A DNA stretch of 64,000 nt from Candidula unifasciata. Lineage: Eukaryota; Mollusca; Gastropoda; Stylommatophora; Geomitridae. The stretch lies in the NCBI GenBank assembly GCA_905116865.2, contig CAJHNH020008459.1:293501-357500 (forward strand). The letters are read 5' to 3'. Positions 50,095 to 62,290 of this stretch are shown here, in pieces (within the stretch, counting starts at the first letter, position 1; each line of letters opens with the position of its first letter). The notes below the pieces were generated by a model. That model saw nothing but the letters and a program-made list of their open reading frames with translations. It was not told the DNA's origin and made no database searches. The position numbers and the translations under genes are program-made.

Positions 50095-50342
50095 CAGTTA
50101 CAATATTAGTTTAGTTGCGAAGCCTTTACAGGATGTTGCAGAACCAACCCTAACAGCCCCTGGCTGTTGTGTGGTTTTTCTAGGCAAATTTACGTCCAGT
50201 AGTTTGCCATTGTTTTCTGGACGGTTGGCTTTCTTGATACCACTGTCGAAACCAACACAAGGCGCATGGCCCGTAGCTGGGATCGAACCCAGCATCCCGG
50301 TACTACAAAGCGTTCGCATCGATTTAGCCACAGAGCCGACTA
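50095..50342 (-). repeat. tRNA-derived SINE family C copy
   Basis: Minus strand begins ggctctgtggctaaatcgat (A-box region) and has gctgggttcgatcccagcta (consensus pol III B box), giving a good tRNA-like head. Then a body, ending at ggttctgcaacatcctg. A near full-length copy with an intact promoter. Confidence 0.85.
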
Positions 50343-50392
50343 GTTACAATATTACTGTCTCTAATTCTAATTTAATTGTTACCCTGAATTCC

Positions 50393-50668
50393 CTACGAGG
50401 GTTCCAGGGCTTCATTCGGGGGGAAGAAAACAATAGACCCACTGCCTTATACAGTTACTAATTAGGGGAGTTTCCTTTAATTAAAGTCGGAGTGTATCTG
50501 CCTGACAGGTCAGGAACCAGCTGTCTGCATACATATAAGCCAGATGTGTAAAATGGAGCCGCACACAAAACTCCAGTTCTGGAACAAGACCAAGAGTCCA
50601 GAAGTGGATGAACAGCCGTAACTTTCCGCCAGAGTTTACAACTAATGAACGCTAAAAAGAAGAAGAAA
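50393..50668 (+). repeat. SINE family A copy
   Basis: acgagggttccagggcttca, actaattaggggagtttcct, cggagtgtatctgcctgaca, aggaaccagctgtctgcat and ccagagtttacaactaatga, ending in aaagaagaagaa. Confidence 0.82.
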
Positions 50669-50724
50669 AAGTTACATAGACTGATTATTGTAATTTGTAA
50701 TTATTGTAATTTGTAATTATTGTA

Positions 50725-50765
50725 ACTTCGAAGAGGGACAAGGTGGAAGAGAAGAAGAAGAAAAT
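50725..50765 (+). repeat. LINE 3' tail scrap
   Basis: cttcgaagagggacaaggtg then (GAA)n, matching the 3' end of the LINE at 28477-29149. Confidence 0.55.
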
Positions 50766-50769
50766 TATT

Positions 50770-51448
50770 GTAATGGTAAATTTATTGTGATCTGCTGACA
50801 TTGTGAGTTTTATTTAGATTGGTGACCTGTCTCATTAATTTGTAAACTTTTAAATTACATTTAAACATACATTTATATAGTATTTATGTAGGCATATATT
50901 TATGTAATTATATAAAAATGTAAGTATATATAAAATGTATTTCATGCTTAGAGAAACACAATTTTTTTTTTTGCAATAATCTTTCCCTTCAAGATATCAA
51001 ATTATTCAGGATATAAGGCCAGTACAAAAGATGGTTAATTCACCTTGTTAGTATATCATTATCGTAAGAATTCTTCTGTAAAACTACATCTCCAATCCAA
51101 ACCCCCTCCCCTTTCCCCCTGACCCAAAAATTGCTAGGCTTGTCAATGAATTGTCCAGCCATAAGTTAAAACTGGCTTTGTATAGCATACGGAAATTCTG
51201 TTTCTAATGTCTGTACATACGTGTTTTCAAACAGTTGTTAACTGTTTCAACTTTGAAAGGCTCAAGAACCATACTGGTCAGAAATACTCTTTGTTTCTTG
51301 ACTGAGTTTTACACTCTCAGACTGCTGTTTGTTAATCTCTAGATGTTATCTTCCCACTTGTATCAATGTCTGACTCATGCTTGCTTGCCTTCAACTATGA
51401 TTTTTATAAGAGTTTTATATCCTTTCACATACTTTTTGATTTGACAGT
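50770..51448. other. AT-rich intergenic sequence
   Basis: Includes tandem-like atttatgta motifs at 50860-50945. No gene recognised. Confidence 0.45.
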
Positions 51449-51572
51449 GGTATCAAGAGCTGACCATTCAGAACCAGTGGCAAACTGCTGAACTCGAATT
51501 GCTTAGTGAAATCACAGACAGCTAAAAAAAAATGCTGGAGTTGGTTCTGCAACATCCTGTTAAATATATGCT
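51449..51572 (+). repeat. SINE family C, 3' part
   Basis: ccagtggcaaactgctgaac and ggagttggttctgcaacatc: the 3' half of family C in + orientation. Confidence 0.65.
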
Positions 51573-51934
51573 ACTAACATTTAAAAAATAAAAGAATTTA
51601 AATATATATAAATATTTTAATGTGACAAAAATATGTGTCTATTTTTCTTGTCTTTCACCAATGCTCATTTGATCCCAGGTCTTTTGAATTATATTTTTCA
51701 AGTGTAAATGAAACACTACAAATTTATAGCCCAGATTTGGAAAAAAACTGCACAAAACATAGCCATATAATATAAGGTGTATTTTTAAAGACCGTAGACT
51801 TTTTGAAATTAGTTATTTGCGCACTGTAATTTAATTTGTATATCACGTCATATTTCAAGCACTATGTAACTATTAGTTTAGAATATCACTGCTATATACC
51901 GGTATTTTCCTAATTGATCTTAACTATAATGGTC

Positions 51935-52078
51935 TTAACTCTTTGAGTCCCAGGTGGTTTAGCATCACAGGCCCAGGGAGTAGTAAATAGTCATAAAATC
52001 GGTGCATCATGTGTATATTGGGCTTCTAGGTAGGAACCTATGAACGTATGATGCGTTCCTTGGGACTCAAAGAGTTAA
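51935..52078. mobile_element. piggyBac-type MITE, copy 3 (complete)
   Basis: TTAACTCTTTGAGTCCCA ... TTGGGACTCAAAGAGTTAA: near-perfect ~18-bp inverted repeats including TTAA on both sides, 144 bp in total. The interior shares block order with copies 1 and 2, in inverted orientation. Confidence 0.9.
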
Positions 52079-52184
52079 TCATTGAAAAAAGAGTATTTTT
52101 TCATCAAGCATGTGTTCCTTAACAGTGGCAGGTATTCAAATGTAGTTTTTTAACAATTTAGGATGTCATTTATTGATATTCAAG

Positions 52185-52530
52185 ATCCTCTTCTTCTTAA
52201 AGTCCATTCTGTGAGGCGTTTGTAGTCATGTCTATCCACAACCTTCTGTCTTGTGTACTTTCAAACAACTCTGACACAGGGGATCTTCTATGCCATAATG
52301 ACAAACTGTCCAGCATCTGTTCTTTCGGTTTCCCTCTGCCTCTTTTTCCCTCCGACTTTCCTACTTTTGATGTTCTCCAGTTTTCTCCTTCTCATCTCAT
52401 GACCAAAGAATTCAAATTGTCTCTTTCTGATGTGGGCAATCAGTTCCCTTGGTGAGTCAGTTTCTTTCAGACGTCTTCATTGCTCTTTTTATCTGTCTGG
52501 GAATTCTGATCATTCGTGCCTCATCCTAAT
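52185..52530 (-). pseudogene. LINE C-terminal fragment
   Basis: The minus strand carries the usual LINE tail layout: a DEKEKTGEHQK-like stretch, GKRGRGKPKE-like text, and the block for 'QRMLDSLSLW'. Frames are broken. Confidence 0.55.
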
Positions 52531-52669
52531 ATTATTAGCATGTGAACCAGCAGAATCGATTGTGAATGGAGCTGTAATGTGAAAACAATACCCAAAATAA
52601 GAAACACTGTAGCAGTTTATGTAGCATCAACTCCACAGTGATTACAAAAACTGGAACAGCAATATTTGC

Positions 52670-52722
52670 GCGCGCGCGCACACACACACACACGCGCACA
52701 CACGCACACACACACACGCACG

Positions 52723-52766
<44 letters not shown>
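52670..52766. repeat. CG/CA alternating microsatellite
   Basis: (CG)n then (CA)n with (CG) interruptions, about 95 bp of pure alternating purine-pyrimidine, the composition that favours Z-DNA. Confidence 0.95.
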
Positions 52767-52768
<2 letters not shown>

Positions 52769-53014
52769 ACAGCTATTAAAAATACATCCTGTGTCTTGAA
52801 TGTTTTTCTTTTACATTTTGAGTTTTTCCCTTTATGAAGTAAAGGATCTTTTCTCTTCTACTCCAGTAGTGCATCAGGCATGTGATGTTTGACCCATATG
52901 TTTGTAGTCTGATCAGCATGTAAAGAGTGATATGGTCACCATTATTTAAGCCACTTTCATTTCCTGGTATCTTTTTTAGGCTGAGCCAACCTGGCAGGCC
53001 AGTTTCAATTTATA

Positions 53015-53312
53015 GGTTCCCCGTGTGGGTTCCTTGGCCCCATTGTTGGGAAAACAGGAATAGACCCACTGCCTCCCCAACAAGCATGTTGTAAGAGTCA
53101 GCTGATTGAAGGGGAGGGAAGGGGAGCTTCCTTTGAAGTCAGAGCACATCTGCCTGAGAGGCAAGGAGCCAACAATCTGCATACAATTTAGTCAGATCTG
53201 TTAAACGGATGTGTATGCAATACTCAGGTTGTGGAAAAAGACTATAGTCCATAGGTAGACAGACAACCGGAACTTTCTGCTGGCGTTTACAGCCGGTTTA
53301 CGCAAAGAAGAA
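53015..53312 (+). repeat. SINE family A copy
   Basis: ccccgtgtgggttccttggc, aagcatgttgtaagagtcag, cagagcacatctgcctgaga, ggagccaacaatctgcatac and ggcgtttacagccggttta, then aaagaagaaagaag. Full length. Confidence 0.83.
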
Positions 53313-53390
53313 AGAAGAATTTATAGGTAACTTGTAAATAACTTTGTTCATTCTGTTGTCTGTCTGTCTGTATGTAAGTAAAAGTAAAAT

Positions 53391-53735
53391 TAAAGTATAG
53401 TAAAGTAAAGTAAAATAAAGAAAAGTAAAGTAAAGTAAAGTAAAGTAAAGTAAAGTAAAGTAAAGTAAAGGTTCCTTTACAGACCAGTGGCACATAGGGC
53501 ACCTGAGGCCAGACTCATATTAGTAAAGATCAATTGACCCCTTAATGGGTAATGTGGTCTGTATCAGGCCAGCCACCTTTACTTCCCAGAATTTTCCCTG
53601 GCACTCAATTAAGGCTGGGTTGACCTGGAAACCAAGGTCATTGCATGAAAAATCTGGCATCATGGGGGTTTGAACCCATGGCCTTCAGATCTGCATGTGA
53701 GTGTCTAGCTGCTACACCCACAGCAGCTCCTGTCT
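53391..53735 (-). repeat. SINE family B copy, full length with pol III head
   Basis: On the minus strand a tRNA-like head: gtgggtgtagcagctagaca (A-box region) and catgggttcaaacccccatg (B box). Then the body, ending in a (CTTTA)n tail, about 15 units, at 53395-53470. Confidence 0.87.
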
Positions 53736-53739
53736 TTCG

Positions 53740-54265
53740 GTATTTTTTCTATTTATTGACCTGTAGTTTGGGGTAAAGTTGAATTAGTTATGTTTTTGAG
53801 AAATAGTTTGAAATTTACAGTTTCAGATAATTTACTTGTAGTTTTTTTCTCCCTGGAACATTGTTTTTTAATTCACCATCAGTTTAATTCATATTTATCT
53901 AAATGTACTTAATTTTCATTTTGAGTTTACAAATACATTATTATGAATTTCTTTAGCCACTAATTCCACTTCACATGTTCAGTGTAGAAATTGTATTTTA
54001 ATTGTATTACTATTCATATTACATTAAATGTGACTTTAAAAGATGGAATTAAATACAGCTCGAAATATACAATCAGTGTAAAAAAATATGTTTCATTACT
54101 GTCTTTATTAAACTTGTATAAAAATTCATGTGAATCCGTACTGTCCATACTTACATTCAGTATAATAAAAATTTTCTTTCAAAACTGAAAGCTATTGGAC
54201 TTGGATTTGTAGAAACTTGTGCTAATATATCTATCGTTGAAGATTTTAAATACTTCATCTACCAA
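53740..54265. other. AT-rich intergenic sequence
   Basis: No repeat or coding motif recognised. Confidence 0.45.
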
Positions 54266-54272
54266 TTTTCCT

Positions 54273-54560
54273 CTGTTTCTTCTTCTTCTTCTTTTCCACC
54301 TTGTACCTCAGCAAAGTGTCGGGGGAAGATGTAAAATTCGTTGATGAGCTCAGTCAAGAGCACTATTAAGACTGATGTTCATATCTGTAAGGCTGTCCTT
54401 AATGCCAGCACTCATTTTCCGAGGTCTTCCACTTGCTCTATACCCGCTGTAACGTAGTATAGCTCGATGTGGCAGATAGTACCAGGGCATTCTTGTTAGG
54501 TGTCCAAACCACTTTTCTTGTTGTTCTTGGATGACTTGTAAGACTGGCTTTATTCCTACT
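54273..54560 (-). pseudogene. LINE C-terminal fragment
   Basis: Minus-strand relative of 28477-29149: [20 protein letters not shown], then tatacccgctgtaacgtagt on the + strand, and a (TTC) tail at the left. Confidence 0.75.
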
Positions 54561-54779
54561 TTAAACCGTCAGAAAGCTAATTTGTAAATCCTACTTAGAA
54601 AACAAAAATTATGCATCAGCCATGTTAACTGAACCAAAAATAAATAGTGGGGCCGCTACATTGAAGCAGTATTTATTAAAGTGATTGTATGCACATTGTT
54701 TTGCCTTGTGCATCTACAATTTTGAGTAGGCTGACAGATTAGCTGCTGCCACATCACTGGGTAGTGAGCTACTTTATAA

Positions 54780-55060
54780 TAAAGTGGGCATGGTAAAGGC
54801 TGTCTGAGATCAAGTGAAAAAACAGTGTAGCAGAACACAGCATCCATATCGAGAGAAATGATTCAGCTGGGAGTGAAGAGAGGGTCAGGATTATTTTTTA
54901 ACTTACATGTGGGGAAAAAAACAGGCAAACTTTTAATCAGGTTATAACTGGCAATATCAGTAAGGGAACTTTTCGTAGGCTACTGAAGAAGGGAACAGAG
55001 TACATTTAGGAAGTAGAGTGATGTCAGTTCTTGATTTCATTCATCAGTTTCCTGTGGCCA
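54780..55060 (+). pseudogene. LINE 3'-end fragment
   Basis: aaagtgggcatggtaaaggc, gcaatatcagtaagggaact and gaagaagggaacagagtaca, then gtgatgtcagttcttgattt. The same 3' tail family as 48760-49085. Confidence 0.65.
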
Positions 55061-55077
55061 CAATCAATATACAATAT

Positions 55078-55230
55078 CTTCTTCTTCTTCTTCTTCTGCC
55101 TTTCTATCCGACAATGGAGCATAGGCCCTCAACCAACTCACGCCAAGTCGTTCTATCCTTCGCCATTGCATAGAGCTCTCCCCATGTCCTCCCAATCTTT
55201 CTAACCTCATTCTCCAGCTCTCTTCTCGAT
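55078..55230 (-). pseudogene. LINE C-terminal tail
   Basis: Minus frame: [40 protein letters not shown], then a (GAA) tail. Common LINE C-terminus. Confidence 0.7.
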
Positions 55231-55261
55231 ATACAATATCTACAGTTTAGAAAGTTAGTTC

Positions 55262-55500
55262 CACATCCTTTTACAGTACATTGCAGAACCAACCCCAGCA
55301 ATTTTTTTGCTGTTGCAGTTAACTAGGAGAATTTACTTTCAGTAGTTTGCCATTACTTTCTAAAAAATCAGTCTTGGTATCACAGTCGAAACCAAAGTGA
55401 GACAGTCTGCTGTCAAATTGCAAAGAGGTGGGATCAAACCTGGCACCCTGGCATTACGAAGCGGGTTCACAATGCCCAAGCCACAAATGCTGACATCTGC
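55262..55500 (-). repeat. SINE family C copy, diverged
   Basis: acattgcagaaccaaccccag, ttcagtagtttgccattac, cacagtcgaaaccaaa and gggatcaaacctggcaccct (degenerate B box). Confidence 0.72.
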
Positions 55501-55689
55501 AGCTACATTTTGAAACAATTCATAATAATAGTTTCACTAAGGCTTAGAGAAAACTGATGAATGTTTAGCATTATTGAACATCATCATCTTTTCAGGAATG
55601 GGTTCTAAAGTCTGGGCTAGTGGCTCAAAAAATAAATCCTTCTTCCAAAGACAATTTCCAAATGGCATAATAGCAGAAACAGCTATTTA

Positions 55690-55775
55690 CTTTGGTAAGG
55701 GGTTTGATGAATGGAGGTGGGTGATATCTGCAGAAATGAGCAACAAGGGCTCGGAATGCTGAAGAAGAAGAAGGT
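55690..55775 (+). pseudogene. LINE 3'-end fragment
   Basis: tggaggtgggtgatatctgc, aatgagcaacaagggctcgg and (GAA)n: the + strand counterpart of 40590-40705. Confidence 0.6.
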
Positions 55776-56655
55776 CTGATGCTGTGTTTACACAACTATA
55801 GTCACTTTGTAATAGGCTGGACGTATGCTAACTCATAGCCTTACCCCCACTGCCTGTAATAAATGGACAAAATAAAAAAAAAATATATTCACTATAATGA
55901 TTTTTTATTGACATATTTCATAATGATATATTTAAATGTAAACATAAAAAAATAGAATAGAAGGAGAAGAAGGAGAAGAACAGGCAGCGGAAGATGAAAT
56001 CAATTAGGCATACAGCAAAAACTTCATTCATACTTAGTATGAATGGTATTAATACCATGGAATAAGTACAGCATTTTATGAAATTATTGTTAAACTGAGA
56101 AAACCTATGAAAGAAATTTTCAGTAATAAAAGAAAAAAACAAATGGGTTACTAAAATATCTGTGCTTATTAACATCAGAAGTGCATTTATGTTATACTCA
56201 GTTTACACTGATAGAAGATTTAATCATCGTGAAGACACATTGTGAAAACTGTATTTTAATACTGAGTGCAAACCCAGCAGAGATATGTGACAAATTTATA
56301 AGCAACACAACATTCACTGGTCACCAGGTTGACCCCCATACATGCTGAGATTTTTTACTAAGCATGTTTCTTAGTGTGTTTAGAGATTACTCCTGTTCTG
56401 CATTAGTTAATGTCTTAGTTTTTATATCACACTGCTCCAAGTGGTATATCTAGACTTTGTGTCCAAGTTAAAAAGAAATCATAATTCTCATGCATGAGGT
56501 TCTGGGTGTGTAATGTTTTTTGAATTACATTGGCTATGGTAACTACCACTGATCGGATGTTCCAGTGTTGGTTAGACTGTTGAACTGAAATTGCAGTACT
56601 CAAGTCAAACTTTTGTGTTGTATGATGTCTGTAGTTGAATGATTAGCAAGGGGTA
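55776..56655. other. AT-rich intergenic sequence
   Basis: No motif, gene or repeat family recognised. The 85-codon minus frame is compositional (Phe/Ser/Leu). Confidence 0.45.
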
Positions 56656-56659
56656 GTTC

Positions 56660-59585
56660 AGATGCAAGAATGCAAGAAATAGACAGTGAACGTGCAAGCA
56701 TATATCAAACCGAGACAGTGAGGTGACATATAAAGGTGGTGAAGATGAAAGAATCTATAATACTGAGAATCTGAAGTTGTGAGGAACAGTGATGATGCAA
56801 GAATGTATCAAATAGAGACAGTGAAGATGCAAGAATGTATCAAATAGAGACAGTGAAGATGCAAGAATGTATTACACTGTGACCGTGAAGATGCAAGAAT
56901 GTATCAAACAGAGACAGTGAAGATGCAAGAATGTATTACACTGTGACAGTGAAGATGCAAGAATGTATCAAATAGAGACAGTGAAGATGCAAGAATGTAT
57001 TACACTGTGACAGTGAAGATGCAAGAATGTATCAAATAGAGACAGTGAAGATGCAAGAATGTGTTAAATAGAGACAGTGAAGATGCAAGAATGTATTACA
57101 CTGTGACAGTGAAGATACAAGAATGTATCAAATAGAGACAGTGAAGATGCAAGAATGTATCAAATAGAGACAGTGAAGATACAAGAATGTATCAAATAGA
57201 GACAGTGAAGATGCAAGAATGTATCAAATAAAGACAGTGAAGATGCAAGAATGTATCACACTGAGATGGTGATGATGCAAGAATGAATCAAATAGAGACA
57301 GTGAAGATGCAAGAATGAATTACACTGTGACCGTGAAGATGCAAGAATGTATTACACTGTGACCGTGAAGATGCAAGAATGAATCAAATAGAGACAGTGA
57401 AGATGCAAGAATGTATTACACTGTGACAGTGAAGATGCAAGAATGAATCAAATAGAGACAGTGAAGACGCAAGAATGAATTACACTGTGACAGTGAAGAT
57501 GCAAGAATGTATCAAATAGAGACAGTGAAGATGCAAGAATGTATTACACTGTGACAGTGAAGATACAAGAATGTATTACACTGTGACAGTGAAGATGCAA
57601 GAATGTATCAAATAGAGACAGTGAAGATGCAAGAATGTATCAAATAGAGACAGTGATGATGCAAGAATGTATCAAATAGAGACAGTGAAGATGCAAGAAT
57701 GTATTACACTGTGACAGTGAAGATACAAGAATGTATTACACTGTGACAGTGAAGATGCAAGAATGTATCAAACAGAGACAGTGAAGATACAAGAATGTAT
57801 TACACTGTGACAGTGAAGATGCAAGAATGTATCAAATAGAGACAGTGAAGATGCAAGAATGTATTACACTGTGACAGTGAAGATACAAGAATGTATTACA
57901 CTGTGACAGTGAAGATGCAAGAATGTATCAAATAGAGACAGTGAAGATGCAAGAATGTATCAAACAGAGACAGTGAAGATGCAAGAATGTATCAAATAGA
58001 GACAGTGAAGAAGCAAGAATGTATCAAATAGAGACAGTGAAGATGCAAGAATGTATCAAATAGAGACAGTGAAGATACAAGAATGTATTACACTGTGACA
58101 GTGAAGATGCAAGAATGTATCAAATAGAGACAGTGAAGATGCAAGAATGTATCAAATAGAGACAGTGAAGAAGCAAGAATGTATCAAATAGAGACAGTGA
58201 AGAAGCAAGAATGTATCAAATAGAGACAGTGAAGAAGCAAGAATGTATCAAATAGAGACAGTGAAGAAGCAAGAATGTATCAAATAGAGACAGTGAAGTA
58301 GCAAATGTATCAAATAGAGACAGTGAAGAAGCAAGAATGTATCAAATAGAGACAGTGAAGAAGCAAGAATGTATCAAATAGAGACAGTGAAGATGCAAGA
58401 ATGTATCAAATAGAGACAGTGAAGAAGCAAGAATGTATCAAATAGAGACAGTGAAGAAGCAAGAATGTATCAAATAGAGTCAGTGAAGAAGCAAGAATGT
58501 ATCAAATAGAGACAGTGAAGAAGCAAGAATGTATCAAATAGAGACAGTGAAGAAGCAAGAATGTATCAAATAGAGACAGTGAAGAAGCAAGAATGTATCA
58601 AATAGAGACAGTGAAGAAGCAAGAATGTATCAAATAGAGACAGTGAAGATGCAAGAATGAATTACACTGTGACAGTGAAGATGCAAGAATGAATTACACT
58701 GTGACAGTGAAGATACAAGAATGTATCAAATAGAGACAGTGAAGATGCAAGAATGTATCAAATAGAGACAGTGAAGATGCAAGAATGAATTACACTGTGA
58801 CAGTGAAGATGCAAGAATGTATCACACTGAGATGGTGATGATGCAAGAATGTAGCACACTGAGATGGTGAAGATGCAAGAATGTATCACGCTGAGATGGT
58901 GATGATGCAAGAATGTATCAAATAGAGACAGTGAAGAAGCAAGAATGTATCAAATAGAGACAGTGAAGAAGCAAGAATGTATCAAATAGAGACAGTAAAG
59001 ATGCAAGAATGTATCAAATAGAGACAGTGAAGATGCAAGAATGTATCAAATAGAGACAGTGAAGAAGCAAAAATGTATCAAATAGAGACAGTGAAGAAGC
59101 AAGAATGTATCAAATAGAGACAGTGAAGAAGCAAGAATGTATCAAATAGAGACAGTGAAGAAGCAAGAATGTATCAAATAGAGACAGTGAAGAAGCAAGA
59201 ATGTATCAAATAGAGACAGTGAAGATGCAAGAATGAATTACACTGTGACAGTGAAGATGCAAGAATGAATTACACTGTGACAGTGAAGATACAAGAATGT
59301 ATCAAATAGAGACAGTGAAGATGCAAGAATGTATCAAATAGAGACAGTGAAGATGCAAGAATGTATCAAATAGAGACAGTGAAGATGCAAGAATGAATTA
59401 CACTGTGACAGTGAAGATGCAAGAATGTATCACACTGAGATGGTGATGATGCAAGAATGTAGCACACTGAGATGGTGAAGATACAAGAATGTATCACGCT
59501 GAGATGGTGATGATGCAAGAATGTATCACACTGAGATGGTGATGATGCAAGAATGTATTACAATGAGACAGTAATGAAGTATTAA
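56660..59585. repeat. 32-bp minisatellite, array 1
   Basis: About 90 units of 32 bp with shared core gatgcaagaatgta and three alternative second halves: tcaaatagagacagtgaa (A), ttacactgtgacagtgaa (B) and tcacactgagatggtgat (C). A later A subtype has gaagaagcaag. Blocks of units are reused: 58640-58900 is repeated at 59220-59490. Edge units are diverged. Confidence 0.95.
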
Positions 59586-59589
59586 AGAA

Positions 59590-61545
59590 AAAACAAGGCA
59601 CTAGATTGAAGTAGTAACAATGAAACAAGGCACTAGATTGAAGTAGTAACGATGAAAAAATGCACTAGATTGAAGTAGTAACGATGAAAAAATGCACTAG
59701 ATTGAAGTAGTAATTATGAAAAAATGCACTAGATTGAAGTAGTAACGATGAAAAAATGCACTAGATTGAAGTAGTAATGATGAAAAAATGCACTAGATTG
59801 AAGTAGTAATTATAAAAAAATGCACCAGACTGAAGTAGTAACGATGAAAAAATGCACTAGATTGAAGTAGTAATGATGAAAAAATGCACTAGATTGAAGT
59901 AGTAATTATGAAAAAATGCACCAGACTGAAGTATTAAAGATGAAACAAGGCATTAGATTGAAGTAGTAAGATGACAGAATGCACCACACTGAAGTAGTAA
60001 TGATGACAGAATACACGAGACTGAAGTAGTAACGATGACAGAATGCACCAGACTGAAGTAGTAACGATGACAGAATGCACCAGATTGAAGTAGTAACGAT
60101 GACAGAATGCACCAGACTGAAGAAGTAACGATGACAGAATGCACCAGACTGAAGTAGTAACGATGACAGAATGCACCAGACTGAAGTAGTAACGATGACA
60201 GAATGCACCAGACTGAAGTAGTAACGATGACAGAATGCACCAGACTGAAGTAGTAACGATGACAGAATGCACCAGACTGAAGTAGTAACGATGACAGAAT
60301 GCACCAGACTGAAGTAGTAACGATGACAGAATGCACCAGACTGAAGTAGTAATGATGACAGAATGCACCAGACTGAAGTAGTAATGATGACAGAATGCAC
60401 CAGACTGAAGTAGTAACGATGACAGAATGCACCAGACTGAAGTAGTAACGATGACAGAATGCACCAGACTGAAGTAGTAACGATGACAGAATGCACCAGA
60501 CTGAAGTAGTAACGATGACAGAATGCACCAGACTGAAGTAGTAAACGATGACAGAATGCACCAGACTGAAGTAGTAACGATGACAGAATGCACCAGACTG
60601 AAGTAGTAACGATGACAGAATGCACCAGACTGAAGTAGTAACGATGACAGAATGCACCAGACTGAAGTAGTAACGATGACAGAATGTACCAGACTGAAGT
60701 AGTAATGATGACAGAATGTACCAGACTGAAATAGTAATGATGACAGAATGCACCAGACTGAAGTAGTAACGATGACAGAATGTACCAGACTGAAGTAGTA
60801 ATGATGACAGAATGCACCAGACTGAAGTAGTAACGATGACAAAATGCACCAGACTGAAGTAGTAATGATGACAGAATGCACCAGACTGAAGTAGTAATGA
60901 TGACAGAATGCACCAGACTGAAGTAGTAATGATGACAGAATGCACCAGACTGAAGTAGTAATGATGACAGAATGCACCAGATTGAAGTAGTAATGATGAA
61001 AAAATGCACTAGATTGAAGTAGTAATGATGATAGAATGCACCAGACTGAAGTAGTAACGATGACAGAATGCACCAGACAGAGTAGTAACGATGACAGAAT
61101 GCACCAGACTAAAGTAGTAACGATGAAAGAATGCACCAGACTGAGGTAGTAGTGATTTTAGAATGCACCAGACTGAAATAGTAACGATGTCAGAATGCAC
61201 CAGACTGAAGTAGTAACGATGTCAGAATGCACCAGACTGAAATAGTAACGATGAAAGAATGCACCAGACTGACATAATAATGATGTCAGAATGCACCAGA
61301 CTGAAGTAGTAATGATGTCAGAATACACCAGACTGAAGTAGTAACGATGTCAGAATGCACCAAACTGAAGTAGTAATGATGAAAGAATGCACCAGATTGA
61401 AGTAGTAACAATGAAAGAATGCACCAGACTGAGGTAGTAACGATGACAGAAAGCACTAACTTGAAGTAGTTGAGATGCTTTAATTCACTAGTGAGAGGCA
61501 GTGAAGATGTGAGAATGCACTAAGTAGTACAAATTTCAGAATGCA
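59590..61545. repeat. 32-bp minisatellite, array 2
   Basis: About 58 units of gaagtagtaacgatgacaga plus atgcaccagact. The left part has gatgaaaaaatgcactagat. Minus-strand frames of 330-400 codons cover it because the unit lacks stops on that strand; not genes. One unit at ~60540 has an extra A and shifts the frame. Confidence 0.95.
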
Positions 61546-61554
61546 CTAAGTCTT

Positions 61555-62290
61555 TTTCTTCTTTATGCCACCTTCATAGCATTGTAGTAGAGTTTCTTTG
61601 ATGTTATCTTTTCTTTCTATCTTCTTCTTGGTTTACCTTTTGCTTTTCATCCTTCTCCTTCTTTGGTGTATGCCTTATATGGTATAGCGGGAGGAGGTAT
61701 TCTCTCTAAGTGGGCAAACATTTGATTTGCTTTTTCTATTAAGATTTTTTTTTTCTTATGTCCTCATTCTTGTCACTCCTGCAGCTATTCTCACACAGTT
61801 CATTTCCATAGTTCAGCGTATCCAAAACTTTTATTTGTCGCGGCGGCTTTTTTTCAGTTAAAATTTTTCCACGGTGCCCAAACCTAAATAAAAGTATGAC
61901 TATTCGTATGTAAGATCTAAAAATATTTGTGTATCTTTGAATATTTTGTGGCACCCTTGTGAAGAGGTTGCGGCTCCCCAGGGCTCCGCGGCGCACAGTT
62001 TGGGAATCACTGCCATAGTTACAAGTTTTCATTTTTGGTTTGTTGGGAGGATCACGTTTGGCAGTGTTAGCATAGGGTTGGAATTTGGATTGAATATGCT
62101 TTGAATTAGATTTTTCTTTGTGCCGACTGGGACTGTCTTGTGCAGTAAGAGGAAGGTGGGATGAAAAGAAGAGGGAGGGGCTAGCTGTCTCAATATCTGG
62201 TTTGCTTTACTGCTTTGGATGTTAATTTCTTTATCCAGTTTACCATCTTCGGTGAATTTTGTTCCCAGATTATTAAACTTAGATGCCTAT
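61555..62290 (-). pseudogene. LINE RT thumb to C-terminus, interrupted by MITE
   Basis: From the right on the minus strand: a NLGTKFTEDGKLDKEINIQS-like stretch, SKPDIETASPSLFFSSHLPL, then after the MITE NELCENSCRSDKNEDIRKK and a tail at 61555-61700. Frames are broken. Confidence 0.6.
61814..62012. mobile_element. hAT-type MITE with perfect 8-bp target duplication
   Basis: Ends CAGCGTATCCAAAAC and GTTTGGGAATCACTG, which pair as hAT-type inverted repeats (CAGTGATTCCCAAAC reversed). Flanked on both sides by CCATAGTT (61806-61813 and 62013-62020). 199 bp, no coding capacity. It sits inside a LINE relic. Confidence 0.93.

Noticed and set aside
59906..61136. Three overlapping minus frames of 330-400 codons
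   Set aside because: Produced by the 32-bp array 2; each protein repeats the same 32 residues. No start context or conservation.
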